Below are positions 30,242 to 38,164 of a stretch of DNA of 64,000 nucleotides, in pieces. The notes under the pieces were generated by a model. The model saw only the letters and a list, made by a program, of their open reading frames with translations. It did not search any database and was not told the DNA's origin. The stretch comes from Caulobacter hibisci (GTDB taxonomy: Bacteria; Pseudomonadota; Alphaproteobacteria; Caulobacterales; Caulobacteraceae), in assembly GCF_016135805.1 (NCBI RefSeq), contig NZ_JADWOX010000001.1:310001-374000 (forward strand), read 5' to 3'. Made by a program: the position numbers and the translations under genes. Positions within the stretch are counted from its first letter, which is position 1. Every line of letters starts with the position of its first letter.

Positions 30242-30679
30242 ATGGCCTACAACGCTCCGACCCTGGAGGACTTCCGAGCCCGCTTCCCCCGGGCGACGGG
30301 TGCTGTCGTGTCCGACGCCATGGTGACCCAGGCCCTGGCCAGAGCCGCGCGTCAGGTCGACACGTCGTGGACCGAGGGCGACTTCGCCGAGGGGCAGCTG
30401 CTCTATGCCGCCGCTTGGCTGACGAAAGAGGGGTTCTGGCCCGGCGCCGAGGGCGAGGCGGCCGCCGCCGGCGCGTCCGGGTTCAAGGTCATGAAGTCGG
30501 GCCAACTGTCGCTCGAGCGCTTCGACAACGGCGCGTCGAGCGGTGGCCAGACGGATCCCGTCCTGGCGACCGGATATGGCCAGGAGTTCGCCACGCTGCG
30601 GTTCCAGAACGTCGGCGGGCCGCGCGTCACGGGCGCCGGAACCGTGCCGTACTCGGGAGGCTGGCCGTGGGCCTTCTAG
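30242..30679 (+). CDS. Head-tail connector (DUF4054)
   Basis: 145 residues. LEDFRARFPRATGAVVSDAMVTQALARAARQVD and EGQLLYAAAWLTKEGFW are the DUF4054 connector signature (gp6-like adaptor helical core). The C-terminal 50 residues are Gly-rich and contain GYGQEFATLRFQNVGGPRV. It attaches to the portal to accept the tail. Confidence 0.85.
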   Translation: MAYNAPTLEDFRARFPRATGAVVSDAMVTQALARAARQVDTSWTEGDFAEGQLLYAAAWLTKEGFWPGAEGEAAAAGASGFKVMKSGQLSLERFDNGASSGGQTDPVLATGYGQEFATLRFQNVGGPRVTGAGTVPYSGGWPWAF

Positions 30680-31074
30680 ATGGCAGCCTTCAGGCGGTGT
30701 TTGGCGCGGCCTTCGCGCCGCTCTACCTGCCCGGCACGCTGCACCGCCAGACCCGAACCGACGCCGACGACGGCGACGTGACGGTGACCTGGGCCGACAG
30801 CCCGATCCGCTACCAGCCCGACAAGGTCACGGAGGCGATGAGGTCGGCGGACGGCTACACCGAGCGTGACGCCGCGTTCCTGATCCTGCAGGCGGGCGTT
30901 CCCATCTTCAACACCGACGCCGAGCTGACCGCGAAACAGGCTCCGGCCGAGCCTGAACGGCGCTGGGCGGTGAAGTCCTGCGAGAGCGACCCGGCCGGCA
31001 CGCACTGGGTCGTCCGGGCGAGCCCGACGCAGGCGCCGCCGGAGGCGGGCGAGAGCCCGGACGACGATAGCTAG
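30667..31074 (+). CDS. Putative head-tail joining/stopper protein
   Basis: 135 residues from GTG 30667, overlapping the connector by 13 bases; the frame open to 30235 is shadow sequence. The N-terminus LLDGSLQAVFGAAFAPLYLP and a strand-rich middle (TLHRQTRTDADDGDVTVTWA) fit the stopper position between adaptor and gp10-like protein. The C-terminus is acidic and disordered. Confidence 0.6.
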   Translation: MGLLDGSLQAVFGAAFAPLYLPGTLHRQTRTDADDGDVTVTWADSPIRYQPDKVTEAMRSADGYTERDAAFLILQAGVPIFNTDAELTAKQAPAEPERRWAVKSCESDPAGTHWVVRASPTQAPPEAGESPDDDS

Positions 31075-31129
31075 GATCACCGGCGCCAAGGCCCATGCCG
31101 CCCGTCTGAAGCGGATCCAGGGCGAGGAG

Positions 31130-31498
31130 ATGGTGCGCGAGGTCGGCAAGGCGCTCTTCGCGGCCGGCAACATGATCGAGGTGGAGGCGGAGATCTCGAT
31201 TACCGCAGGGAGCGTGTCGGGCGCTGGGCACATCCCATCCAAGCCCGGCTCCCCCCCTAATAGGGACACGGGGGTGCTTGACGGCAACATCGAGACGACG
31301 CTGGTCGAGCCGCTCAAGGTCGAGATCTCCTCCAATGCGCCTTACTCGGCCGCTCTGGAATTCGGCACCTCCAAGATGGCGGCGCGCCCCTACATGCGCC
31401 CGGCGGCGCAGAAGAAGAAGGCCGAAGCCGTGGAGTTGGTCCGCAGAGCGGTGAAGAAGGTGGTGGACCAGGCGGGCCAGGGGAACCCGAAAGGGTAG
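31130..31498 (+). CDS. HK97 gp10-like tail-completion protein (true start probably 31067)
   Basis: 122 residues from the first ATG. Features of HK97 gp10: VGKALFAAGNMIEVEAEISIT, GSPPNRDTGVLDGNIETT, SAALEFGTSKMAARPYMRPAA. The frame upstream reads IARITGAKAHAARLKRIQGEE, which looks like the normal N-terminus of this family with ATA (31067) where Met is expected, overlapping the previous stop. So translation may start at ATA or the base may be an error; no ATG, GTG or TTG is available there. Confidence 0.8.
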   Translation: MVREVGKALFAAGNMIEVEAEISITAGSVSGAGHIPSKPGSPPNRDTGVLDGNIETTLVEPLKVEISSNAPYSAALEFGTSKMAARPYMRPAAQKKKAEAVELVRRAVKKVVDQAGQGNPKG

Positions 31499-31660
31499 GG
31501 CGGCGCTGCTGAGAAAAGCCCGGCCGCGCCGCCCACCTTCACCAGGCCTAGGAACCCTGGCGGCCCCATCGCCGAGGCGGTGAGGTCTTGAATGCTGGCC
31601 TTCAACGGCCGCGAGCATCGGCCGAAGCCTCCGCTGCTGAACATCACCAGCATAGCATAG

Positions 31661-31690
31661 AAAAGCGGCCCCGGATCGCTCCGAGGCCGC
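31661..31690 (-). terminator. Terminator of the leftward cargo gene
   Basis: On the minus strand GCGGCCTCGGA-GCGA-TCCGGGGCCGC forms a long stem with one T/G wobble pair and a GNRA tetraloop, followed by TTTTCT. It lies 23 bases after the stop of the 31714-32034 gene and shows that gene is an independent transcription unit. Confidence 0.85.
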
Positions 31691-31713
31691 CCCATATTCA
31701 GGTCGTCGAAAAA

Positions 31714-32034
31714 TCAGGCGGCGAAGGCCATGCCCGAGCAGGGAGCGCCGGACCTCAGGCCGACGCTGGAGAGGCGGTTGGTGCGCGCGGTGGCGAAGCA
31801 ACGGACCTTGAAGGTCTCGGTGCTCTGTCGATCGGCCTCGCCGATGACGTCCAGGGTGTTCGCGCCGGCTTCGCCGATCTTGGCGGCCGGGGGGAAGGCG
31901 ATGACGAAGGCCGTGGCCAGCGGCTCGACGATGGCTCGCGCGATCGGCTCGGTGATGGCGACGGCGAAAGCGAGGGAGCGGCGGGCGACGAACAGGAGGC
32001 CGGCGATCAGGCCGAAGGCGTAACTTCGCTTCAT
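31714..32034 (-). CDS. Leftward cargo gene (moron) in the late operon, membrane/exported protein
   Basis: 106 residues, opposite to all surrounding late genes. N-terminus MKRSYAFGLIAGLLFVARRS is a basic plus hydrophobic signal-like segment; a second hydrophobic stretch follows (VEPLATAFVIAFPPAAK). The C-terminal half has two cysteines and ends SGMAFAA. AGAGGA lies 9-14 bases upstream of the ATG. Own terminator and orientation are hallmarks of morons expressed in the lysogen. Function is not recognised. Confidence 0.65.
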   Translation of the reverse strand: MKRSYAFGLIAGLLFVARRSLAFAVAITEPIARAIVEPLATAFVIAFPPAAKIGEAGANTLDVIGEADRQSTETFKVRCFATARTNRLSSVGLRSGAPCSGMAFAA

Positions 32035-32123
32035 GGTGTGGTCCTCTGGAAGGAGTGGGACGTCATCTCGACGTTCTGCGAAGACCTAAAGGATGCCGCA
32101 TCTAGGCCGACCTGCCAACGGCT

Positions 32124-32165
32124 GGCATACCTACCCATGCACCCCCTCGGAGCGTCGGGAGACGC
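32124..32165 (+). promoter_or_regulatory. Late-unit element copy 5 (CATACCT + stem-loop)
   Basis: GGCATACCTACCC (32124-32136), then stem GCGTC-GGGA-GACGC at 32152-32165 with outer GG/CC pairs past an A/C mismatch. It restarts transcription after the leftward cargo gene; start codon is 28 bases on. Confidence 0.65.
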
Positions 32166-32193
32166 CCCTTTCCCATAGCTGGAGGACCATTCC

Positions 32194-32709
32194 ATGGTCG
32201 CAGGCGTCACCGCGAGCATTTCGCTCGGCATCAAGGCCCAACTGACCGGCACGGCCGACCTGGGCACGCCCCGGGCGCCCGCCAATCTCGACGCGCTTCT
32301 GCAGTTCTCGCCGGGCACCGACACCACGGGCAAGGCCGACCTGTTGTTCGCCGACGCGCGCACCCTGGCCGCGTCCGCCACCGAGAACCTCGACCTGGCC
32401 GGCGTGCTGACCCAGGGCCTGGGCACGACCTTCACGGCGGCCGAGATCGTCGCCATCGTGGTTCGGGCCGACATCGGCAACGTCAATGACGTGGTGATCG
32501 GCGGCGCGGCTTCGAACGCCTTCCTCGGCCCCTTCGGCGACGTGACCGACGTGGTGAAGGTGGCGCCCGGCGACTTCATCGCCCTGACCTGCAAGCGCGG
32601 CTGGCCGGTGACGGCTGGGACCGGCGACCTGCTGAAGGTGGCCAACTCCGCCGCCGGCACGCCGGTGACTTACAGCATCCTGATCATCGGCCGTACGGTC
32701 GCCGCCTAA
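32194..32709 (+). CDS. Putative virion protein, beta-rich (171 aa)
   Basis: 171 residues (MVAGVTASISLGIKAQLTGT), Ala/Gly/Thr-rich, alternating strands, few charged residues except in loops. It sits between head-completion and tail-completion genes in a unit headed by a late element. Composition resembles head-fibre or decoration proteins; no specific family recognised. Confidence 0.6.
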   Translation: MVAGVTASISLGIKAQLTGTADLGTPRAPANLDALLQFSPGTDTTGKADLLFADARTLAASATENLDLAGVLTQGLGTTFTAAEIVAIVVRADIGNVNDVVIGGAASNAFLGPFGDVTDVVKVAPGDFIALTCKRGWPVTAGTGDLLKVANSAAGTPVTYSILIIGRTVAA

Positions 32710-32712
32710 GCC

Positions 32713-33135
32713 GTGGCCCGTGACGCCTCCCTCTGGGTTCGCAAGGCGCTCCAGTCGGCCCAGAAGGCCGACGCGGCGGTCGCCGCCATTGTGGGCGCCC
32801 GCGTCTATGGACAAAACCCGCCGGCTGACCCGGTGTGGCCGTTCACCAAGCTCCCGCCACTCACGGTCGTGCCGATGCGGGCGACCGGGCTCGACGGAAC
32901 GCGCTACTCGATCCGCATCAGCGGGTTCGCCAAGGGTGTCGACGACACCGAGGCGGCGCTGCTGGGCGGGGCCATTTCCGCCTGCCTGGACGGCCGCTCG
33001 ATCGCCCTGACGGAAGCCCCATGGCCCGCCCGCCTGACCGACATCCGCTGGACCGGAACCGACATCATCCGCGATCCAGCGGAGGCGACGGGCTGGCACG
33101 CCATCGTCGCTTTCGAGGGTGTGGTCACGGCCTGA
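32713..33135 (+). CDS. Tail-completion protein (DUF3168)
   Basis: 140 residues from GTG 32713. DUF3168 features: VRKALQSAQKADAAVAAIVGARVYGQNPPADP at the N-terminus, then FTKLPPLTVVP, and ATGWHAIVAFEGVV at the C-terminus. These proteins cap the tail tube for joining to the head. It is followed by another late element that starts the tail-tube unit. Confidence 0.85.
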   Translation: MARDASLWVRKALQSAQKADAAVAAIVGARVYGQNPPADPVWPFTKLPPLTVVPMRATGLDGTRYSIRISGFAKGVDDTEAALLGGAISACLDGRSIALTEAPWPARLTDIRWTGTDIIRDPAEATGWHAIVAFEGVVTA

Positions 33136-33165
33136 CTTCGGCTCTTCCCAACCCCTGACCTCGTC

Positions 33166-33236
33166 GGCATACCTACCTTGTGCACCAAGGCTCTAGGGCG
33201 GAGGGGCCACGTACTTCGGCAGCGTCGAGATGACGC
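33166..33236 (+). promoter_or_regulatory. Late-unit element copy 6 (CATACCT + two stem-loops)
   Basis: GGCATACCTACC (33166-33177), extra hairpin CCTTG-TGCAC-CAAGG (33176-33190), then GCGTC-GAGAT-GACGC at 33222-33236 with outer GGC/GCC pairs around an A/C mismatch. Start codon of the tail-tube gene is 29 bases on. Confidence 0.65.
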
Positions 33237-33265
33237 CGCCTATCCTTTCGCAGGAGCCCCGGCCC

Positions 33266-33709
33266 ATGACTGTGCCCTCGATCGTCCGCGGGACCTATGT
33301 CTCGATCCTGGTGGAAGACCCCGACAACGCCGGGGCCTTCCTTCCCCTCTGCGGCATCACCACCCGCACCCTGACCGAGCAGGTCAACACGAACGACGCC
33401 TTCACGCGCAACTGCGACGACCCCGAGGACATCCCGTTCCGCCGTCTGATCCAGACCGGCAAGCAGTGGGACCTGTCTGGTTCCGGGCAGTACAACCGCG
33501 CCCAGGCCGCCCTGATCGGTTCCCTGGTCGGCGTGCGCGCCAACTACCGGTTCCTCATTGGCGAGCCGGCCGACGACGCGGTCTACACCTCGTACTTCGG
33601 CGGCCCGGCCATGCTGACCCAACGCCAGATCACCGGCGCCGACGACGACTTCGTCCAGACCGAACTGACCATCGGCTCCGATGGTGAATGGGTCGAGACG
33701 GAGGTCTGA
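33266..33709 (+). CDS. Major tail tube protein
   Basis: 147 residues from ATG 33266 with CAGGAG upstream. Pattern typical of TTP_3-like/lambda V-like tube proteins: TYVSILVEDPDNAGAFLPLCGIT, RNCDDPEDIPFRRLIQTGKQWDLSGSGQYNRAQ, then FLIGEPADDAVYTSYFGGPAML and a GADDDFVQTELTIGSDGEW strand. It polymerises into the tail tube. It lies directly before the tail chaperone genes as expected. Confidence 0.85.
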   Translation: MTVPSIVRGTYVSILVEDPDNAGAFLPLCGITTRTLTEQVNTNDAFTRNCDDPEDIPFRRLIQTGKQWDLSGSGQYNRAQAALIGSLVGVRANYRFLIGEPADDAVYTSYFGGPAMLTQRQITGADDDFVQTELTIGSDGEWVETEV

Positions 33710-33711
33710 CG

Positions 33712-34236
33712 ATGGAGCGCGCGGTCGTCCCGCCGTGCGAAATCGAACTCGAATTCGCTGACGGCGCCTACCTCTTCAAGCTGAACGGTCCCCAGCGGGC
33801 CGAGCTTCAGCGTCTCTGCGGCGTGAAGGCCAACCATCCCCAATATGGGCCGATCGACGTTCCTACCGGGCTGGGCGCCATCGTCTCGCGCGTGCTCAAG
33901 GGCCGCTATCAGAAGCCGGACGGCAATGGCACTTGGGGCCATATTGAGGATGGCGCCTGGCACGACGCCGACCTCGACGAGACGATCCGGCTGGGCCTGA
34001 TCGGCGGCGGGCGAGGTCTGGTCAATGGCCAAGAGGTGAAGGTCGACGCTTTGCGCGCCCGCCAGCTGATCGACACCTACGTCAAGACCGCCCCCCGATC
34101 CCAAGCCTGGAACCTCGCCGCCGCGATCCTCTGGACCTGCTGCCAAGGCTTCGTCCCGCCCAAGGAGGGCGACCCCGCGCCAAAAAAAGAGACGCCGGGG
34201 GAGACGACGGCTTCTTCGACTACCCCGGCTACCTAG
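33712..34236 (+). CDS. Tail assembly chaperone, upstream (G-like) product
   Basis: 174 residues from ATG 33712, two bases after the tube gene. ERAVVPPCEIELEFADGAYLFKLNGPQRAELQRLCG and QLIDTYVKTAPRSQAWNLAAAILW follow the GTA-TAC-like chaperone pattern. The message contains A7 at 34182-34188 in the phase A-AAA-AAA near its end, a strong -1 slippery site. Most ribosomes end here at 34236; some shift into the next frame to make the longer form needed to wrap the tape measure. Confidence 0.85.
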   Translation: MERAVVPPCEIELEFADGAYLFKLNGPQRAELQRLCGVKANHPQYGPIDVPTGLGAIVSRVLKGRYQKPDGNGTWGHIEDGAWHDADLDETIRLGLIGGGRGLVNGQEVKVDALRARQLIDTYVKTAPRSQAWNLAAAILWTCCQGFVPPKEGDPAPKKETPGETTASSTTPAT

Positions 34237-34424
34237 ACATCTGTGGAGAGCTTGGCGTGGACCCGCACACCATCGGATGGGGCGAGTTCAACGCCATGGC
34301 CTGGGCCAGGTCCGAGCGGCTGAAGGCCGACGACCCCGACGCCAAGCCCGATCCGCCGTCGTCTGACCGCGTGATGCGCAACTTCGCCAAGATCCCCGCC
34401 GCCGCGCTCGGGAGGGCCAACTGA
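34188..34424 (+). CDS. Tail assembly chaperone, -1 frameshift extension (T-like domain)
   Basis: The -1 frame runs from the A7 slip site to TGA 34422-34424 and has no start codon of its own near the beginning. It reads RDAGGDDGFFDYPGYLDICG, then VDPHTIGWGEFNAMAWARSE and ends LGRAN, normal protein sequence with good codon use. The full shifted product would be 33712-34424, about 237 residues. The stop overlaps the tape-measure ATG. This is the conserved gpG-gpGT arrangement of siphovirus tails. Confidence 0.82.
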   Translation, partial: RDAGGDDGFFDYPGYLDICGELGVDPHTIGWGEFNAMAWARSERLKADDPDAKPDPPSSDRVMRNFAKIPAAALGRAN

Positions 34425-36466
34425 TGGCTGTGACCGCCGATCAGGTGAAGGTGATCCTCGACGCCGAGGTCGACGGCTACAACGCTGACATCAAGCAGTC
34501 CGTCACCGTGTTCGAAGCCTCCATGACCAAGATGGAGCGCGCGGCCGTGCAGACCGAGAAGCGCGTCGGCGCGGCCATGAGCCGCACGGCCAAGCTCACC
34601 TCGAACCAGCTTCAGACCATCCAGTACACCGTTAACGACGTGATCGCCTCGCTCGCGTCGGGATCCAACCCGCTGACGATACTTGCTCAGCAGGGCGGGC
34701 AGGTGACGCAGGCGTTCGGCGGTCTGAACGGCACGCTGCGGGCTCTAGCTCCGTTCGCTTTCTCGGCCGGCGGCGCGTTGACGGCAATGGGGGTTGCGCT
34801 GGGCGCGGCCATCCTAGCGGCTGAGAAGGCCGACGCTGAGTTTAAGGCGCTGGAAACTTCCGTGGTCGGCCTCGGACGCACGACCGGTCTTTCGGCCCAG
34901 GGTCTTCGCGATCTCGCTGCCGCCAGTGCGAACGCAGGCAACGTGACGCGAGCTGCCGCCGAGCAGATGGCGATCGCCTACTCTAACACTGGCGCGATCG
35001 GCGGCCAGGTGATCGGTAAGCTGATCACCATCACCGACGACTATGCGCGCGCTACCGGGCAGGACGCCAAGAAGGCGACCGAGGAGCTTGGCAAGGCGTT
35101 TGCGGATCCCACTCGTGGCGCCGAGATGCTGCAGGCCAAATTCGGCCTTCTTGACGCTGAAACGCTGCGCCTCATCAGGTCGATGCAAGCGTCAGGCGAG
35201 ACGGCCCAGGCGCAGGAAATCTTGTTCGAGCGCCTCGGCTTCACGCTGGAGGGCCAAGTCCCGAAGGTTGGTGGCCTTAAGGGGTGGTGGGATCGCCTGA
35301 CCAAGTCGATCAGCGACGCGGCCGCCGCGGCGCGCGACTACGGCAAGGCGCAGGCTGAAGCCGAGCAGCGACAAATGGCGAGGGCGTTGGGCGGCGTTCC
35401 TACTCCGGCCGGAGAGAGCGAGCGCGAGGCGAACCGCGCCGCGATGCGTCGCGGCGGGCTGGCTCGTCGGAACCAACAGGACACGGCTACAGCAGCGGTC
35501 ATCGACCGTGTCCTCGGGAACGATCAGCGGGCCAAGATCCAGGGCGAAATCGATCTGCTGCAAAAGCGGGTCGCCGCGGGCGGAAAGGACGCCGCTGATG
35601 CCTCAAAGGCCATCAAGAAGCTCAAGGAGGACATGCAGTCCATCGGGGCAGGCCCGAAGGCGCCCAAGCCGACCAAAGCGGAAGAGCGCGAGGCCATTGC
35701 CCGTGCGGAGGGCCGTGTGGCTGGCCCGGCAGTGTTCGGCAACGACTCGAAGTACGGGACCGGCCTGAACACCGACACGGTGAGCGCTGACGACCTTGAG
35801 GCGCTGGAGCGGCTGTTCGTTTCCAAAGGCGGCCTGGAAGAATACATCCGCAACGGCGGCGCCGACTTCAAGGCGGCGGGCGCGGCTTCCGCCGAGGCCT
35901 CCGACGAGCTGAAGGCCTATCAGGACACGCTCTACAACGGGACCTACAACTCCATCAAAGGCGGCCTGGAGGCGGCGTTTAACGACGGCGTGCCCGGGGT
36001 TGCGGAGTTCCTCGGCAACGAGCTGAAGCGCGCTCTGATCGAGGATGTCTCGGCGCTGCTGACCAACATCGTGCGCGGCCGGGACGCGGGCTATGGGCGC
36101 GGTGGCGATGACGGATCGCTGGGTGCGGCGCTCCTGTCGCGCGGCAAAAAGCTGTTCGGCCGCGCCGTGGGCGGCAACATGGTCGCGGGCGTGCCCTATC
36201 AAGTCAACGAGGGGCGGCCGGAGGTGTTCGTTCCGCCGGTCTCGGGCCAGATGGTCCCGGCTGCGCGTTTGGCGGGCCGTGGCGGCACTACGGTGCACCA
36301 GAGCTTCTACCAGGATTTCAGCGGATCCCTGGTCGCAGAGGACGCTCTGGCCAGCGCCTACCGCTACGCCGACCGCGCCGCCAATAGCGCCCGGGTCGGC
36401 GCCACCAGCGACAGCCTTCGCCGTGCCCCTGCGGCCGTCGCCAAGAGCCAGAAGCAGCGCGGATGA
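34424..36466 (+). CDS. Tail tape measure protein
   Basis: 680 residues. It has an N-terminal helical region (VKVILDAEVDGYNADIKQSV), an amphipathic segment SNQLQTIQYTVNDVIASLASGSNPLTILAQQGGQVTQAF typical of lambda H-like tape measures, and hydrophobic helices at about 100-130 (LAPFAFSAGGALTAMGVALGAAILAA). Long coiled coils follow, then a C-terminal Gly-rich domain with GRPEVFVPPVSGQMVPA. Its length sets tail length; 680 residues predicts a tail of roughly 100 nm at about 0.15 nm per residue (rule of thumb, inference). Confidence 0.93.
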   Translation: MAVTADQVKVILDAEVDGYNADIKQSVTVFEASMTKMERAAVQTEKRVGAAMSRTAKLTSNQLQTIQYTVNDVIASLASGSNPLTILAQQGGQVTQAFGGLNGTLRALAPFAFSAGGALTAMGVALGAAILAAEKADAEFKALETSVVGLGRTTGLSAQGLRDLAAASANAGNVTRAAAEQMAIAYSNTGAIGGQVIGKLITITDDYARATGQDAKKATEELGKAFADPTRGAEMLQAKFGLLDAETLRLIRSMQASGETAQAQEILFERLGFTLEGQVPKVGGLKGWWDRLTKSISDAAAAARDYGKAQAEAEQRQMARALGGVPTPAGESEREANRAAMRRGGLARRNQQDTATAAVIDRVLGNDQRAKIQGEIDLLQKRVAAGGKDAADASKAIKKLKEDMQSIGAGPKAPKPTKAEEREAIARAEGRVAGPAVFGNDSKYGTGLNTDTVSADDLEALERLFVSKGGLEEYIRNGGADFKAAGAASAEASDELKAYQDTLYNGTYNSIKGGLEAAFNDGVPGVAEFLGNELKRALIEDVSALLTNIVRGRDAGYGRGGDDGSLGAALLSRGKKLFGRAVGGNMVAGVPYQVNEGRPEVFVPPVSGQMVPAARLAGRGGTTVHQSFYQDFSGSLVAEDALASAYRYADRAANSARVGATSDSLRRAPAAVAKSQKQRG

Positions 36467-37158
36467 CCGATCGCCTCCCCCACGCCTTCGCGGCTCCTGA
36501 CGCGCTCCGCTGGAGCGACACCGGCGGCATCATCACCGGCGGCGCGCCGATCTTCGGCGAAGAGCAGGAGCGCAGCGCCAACGGCGGCGGCGCCTGGGTG
36601 GCGTCGTGCTCGGGGATCCGCCTGGAGACCGAGGCTGATCAGCGCACCTGGGAAGCCCTCATCCTAGGCTGGAGCATGGGCGACACCAAGGTTGTCGTGC
36701 CGCGCTGCGCCGGCAAGCTGAAGGCCGTCTTCGCCCGGCCGCTGGCGCGAGTGACCCACAGCGACGGCACTCCGTTCAGCGACGGGACGCTCTATGCCGG
36801 CGGCCACTTCGGCGCCCTGGCCGCGCCGCTGGCGTTGCGCGACACGACGGCGCAGATCATCCTGCCCGAGGGCGCCGCGCTTCTAGGCGGCGAACCCTTC
36901 ACGCTGGTCGGAAACGTCTACCAGGAACGGCTCTACGGCGTGCGCCGCGTGCTCGCCGTGGATGTGGAGACCAACACCTACACCGTCCTGTTCGCCAAGC
37001 CGGCGCGTGAGGCCTATCCGGCCGGCGCGGAGGTGGATTTCGGCGACCCCCGCTGCTTGATGCGCGCCCGAATGGCCGACGGCACGGCCTGGCCAGAATA
37101 TGACCCCGCCTGGCACGCCGACGTCTCGATGGTCTTCCGGGAGACCTTCAGGCTATGA
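36463..37158 (+). CDS. Distal tail / minor tail protein
   Basis: 231 residues (MTDRLPHAFAAPDALRWSDT). Beta-rich, with GSWRR-like surroundings absent but FGEEQERSANGGGAWVASCSGIRLET and DTKVVVPRCAGKLKAVFARP. Located just after the tape measure, where the distal tail protein lies, and overlapping both neighbours. The assignment rests mainly on position. Confidence 0.65.
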   Translation: MTDRLPHAFAAPDALRWSDTGGIITGGAPIFGEEQERSANGGGAWVASCSGIRLETEADQRTWEALILGWSMGDTKVVVPRCAGKLKAVFARPLARVTHSDGTPFSDGTLYAGGHFGALAAPLALRDTTAQIILPEGAALLGGEPFTLVGNVYQERLYGVRRVLAVDVETNTYTVLFAKPAREAYPAGAEVDFGDPRCLMRARMADGTAWPEYDPAWHADVSMVFRETFRL

Positions 37159-37748
37159 GCTTCACCAGCGACGCCGGCTATGTGCCCGACACGGGCAACT
37201 TCGCCCTCTTCTGGGTTCTCCAGGTAGGCGCGTCTGACAACTGGGTCCGCGTCTGGTCTGGCGCGGGCGACTTCGCGCTGGATCCTGACGACACCGACAC
37301 GACCGGCGGCCTCTACAAGGGCCTCGACTTCCCCACCGCAATCCCCGACCTCGACTTGGCCGTCAACGGGCAGGCCTCGAGCGTGGATTTCGGCGTCTCG
37401 GGCGTCAGCGCTACGGCGGTGCGCCTGCTGGGCGTGGACCGAGCCCTCGTGAAGGGCTCCTCTGTCTTTCTGGGCGTGATGGATCTGGACGACGATCAAC
37501 AGCCGGTCGGTGGGGTCGACTGGCTGTTTGAGGGCATCGCCGGCGCGCCGCGCAGTTCGCGGATCTGGCAGGACGGCAAGGCGCTGCGCACCATCGTTCT
37601 TCCCGTGGTCACCGACGCCTTTGATCGCAACCAATCGGCCCTGAACTTCTGGTCGCCCCCGGCCCAACGTGTGCGCTCGCCGGGCGATCGGTTCTTCGAC
37701 CAGACGCCTCAGATGGCCAACTTCATGATCATCAAGTGGCCCGAATGA
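37155..37748 (+). CDS. Minor tail tip protein (197 aa)
   Basis: 197 residues (MSFTSDAGYVPDTGNFALFW). It contains DLAVNGQASSVDFGVSGVSATAVRLLGVDRALVKGSSVFL and a C-terminal part NQSALNFWSPPAQRVRSPGDRFFDQTP, resembling tail proteins placed between the distal tail and the peptidase-like gene in GTA/siphovirus tails. Overlaps both neighbours by a few bases. Confidence 0.65.
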   Translation: MSFTSDAGYVPDTGNFALFWVLQVGASDNWVRVWSGAGDFALDPDDTDTTGGLYKGLDFPTAIPDLDLAVNGQASSVDFGVSGVSATAVRLLGVDRALVKGSSVFLGVMDLDDDQQPVGGVDWLFEGIAGAPRSSRIWQDGKALRTIVLPVVTDAFDRNQSALNFWSPPAQRVRSPGDRFFDQTPQMANFMIIKWPE

Positions 37749-38164
37749 GCGACATCGCCAAGCGTCTCGCGGTCTATCTCGCCTGGGCGGCGCGTCAGCC
37801 CTTCAGCTATGAACGCGGCTGGGACTGCGCCTCTGGCCTGGTGGCGCGCTGGGTCGAGCAGGAGCGGGGCACTGACCCCGCCGCCCCTTGGCGCGGCCGC
37901 TACTCCACCGCACTTGGCTGCGCCCGGCTCGTAAGGCGAGAGGGCGGCATGCACGCGATCATGGGTTTTGGCCTGGCCGCCGTCGGTCTGGCCCGCACTG
38001 AAACGCCCCAGGTGGGCGACGTGGGGCTGGTCATGCAGGTCACGCCCGCCGGACCTGAACCGGTGGCTGCGATCCGCACCCGTCGACGCTGGGTCATGCT
38101 CACCGCGACCGGGCTGCGCGCGTCGATCCGTGCCCGCTGCATCGCTGCCTGGAGCCTGTCATGA
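37745..38164 (+). CDS. DUF6950-type tail protein (NlpC/P60-related position)
   Basis: 139 residues from ATG 37745. PFSYERGWDCASGLVARWVEQERG places a Cys in the DCxxL context of NlpC/P60-like folds, and GGMHAIMGFGLAAVG, QVGDVGLVMQ follow, matching DUF6950 proteins found at the tail tip. The catalytic His of NlpC/P60 is not obvious, so peptidase activity is uncertain; a structural or wall-penetration role is likely. Confidence 0.7.
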   Translation: MSDIAKRLAVYLAWAARQPFSYERGWDCASGLVARWVEQERGTDPAAPWRGRYSTALGCARLVRREGGMHAIMGFGLAAVGLARTETPQVGDVGLVMQVTPAGPEPVAAIRTRRRWVMLTATGLRASIRARCIAAWSLS

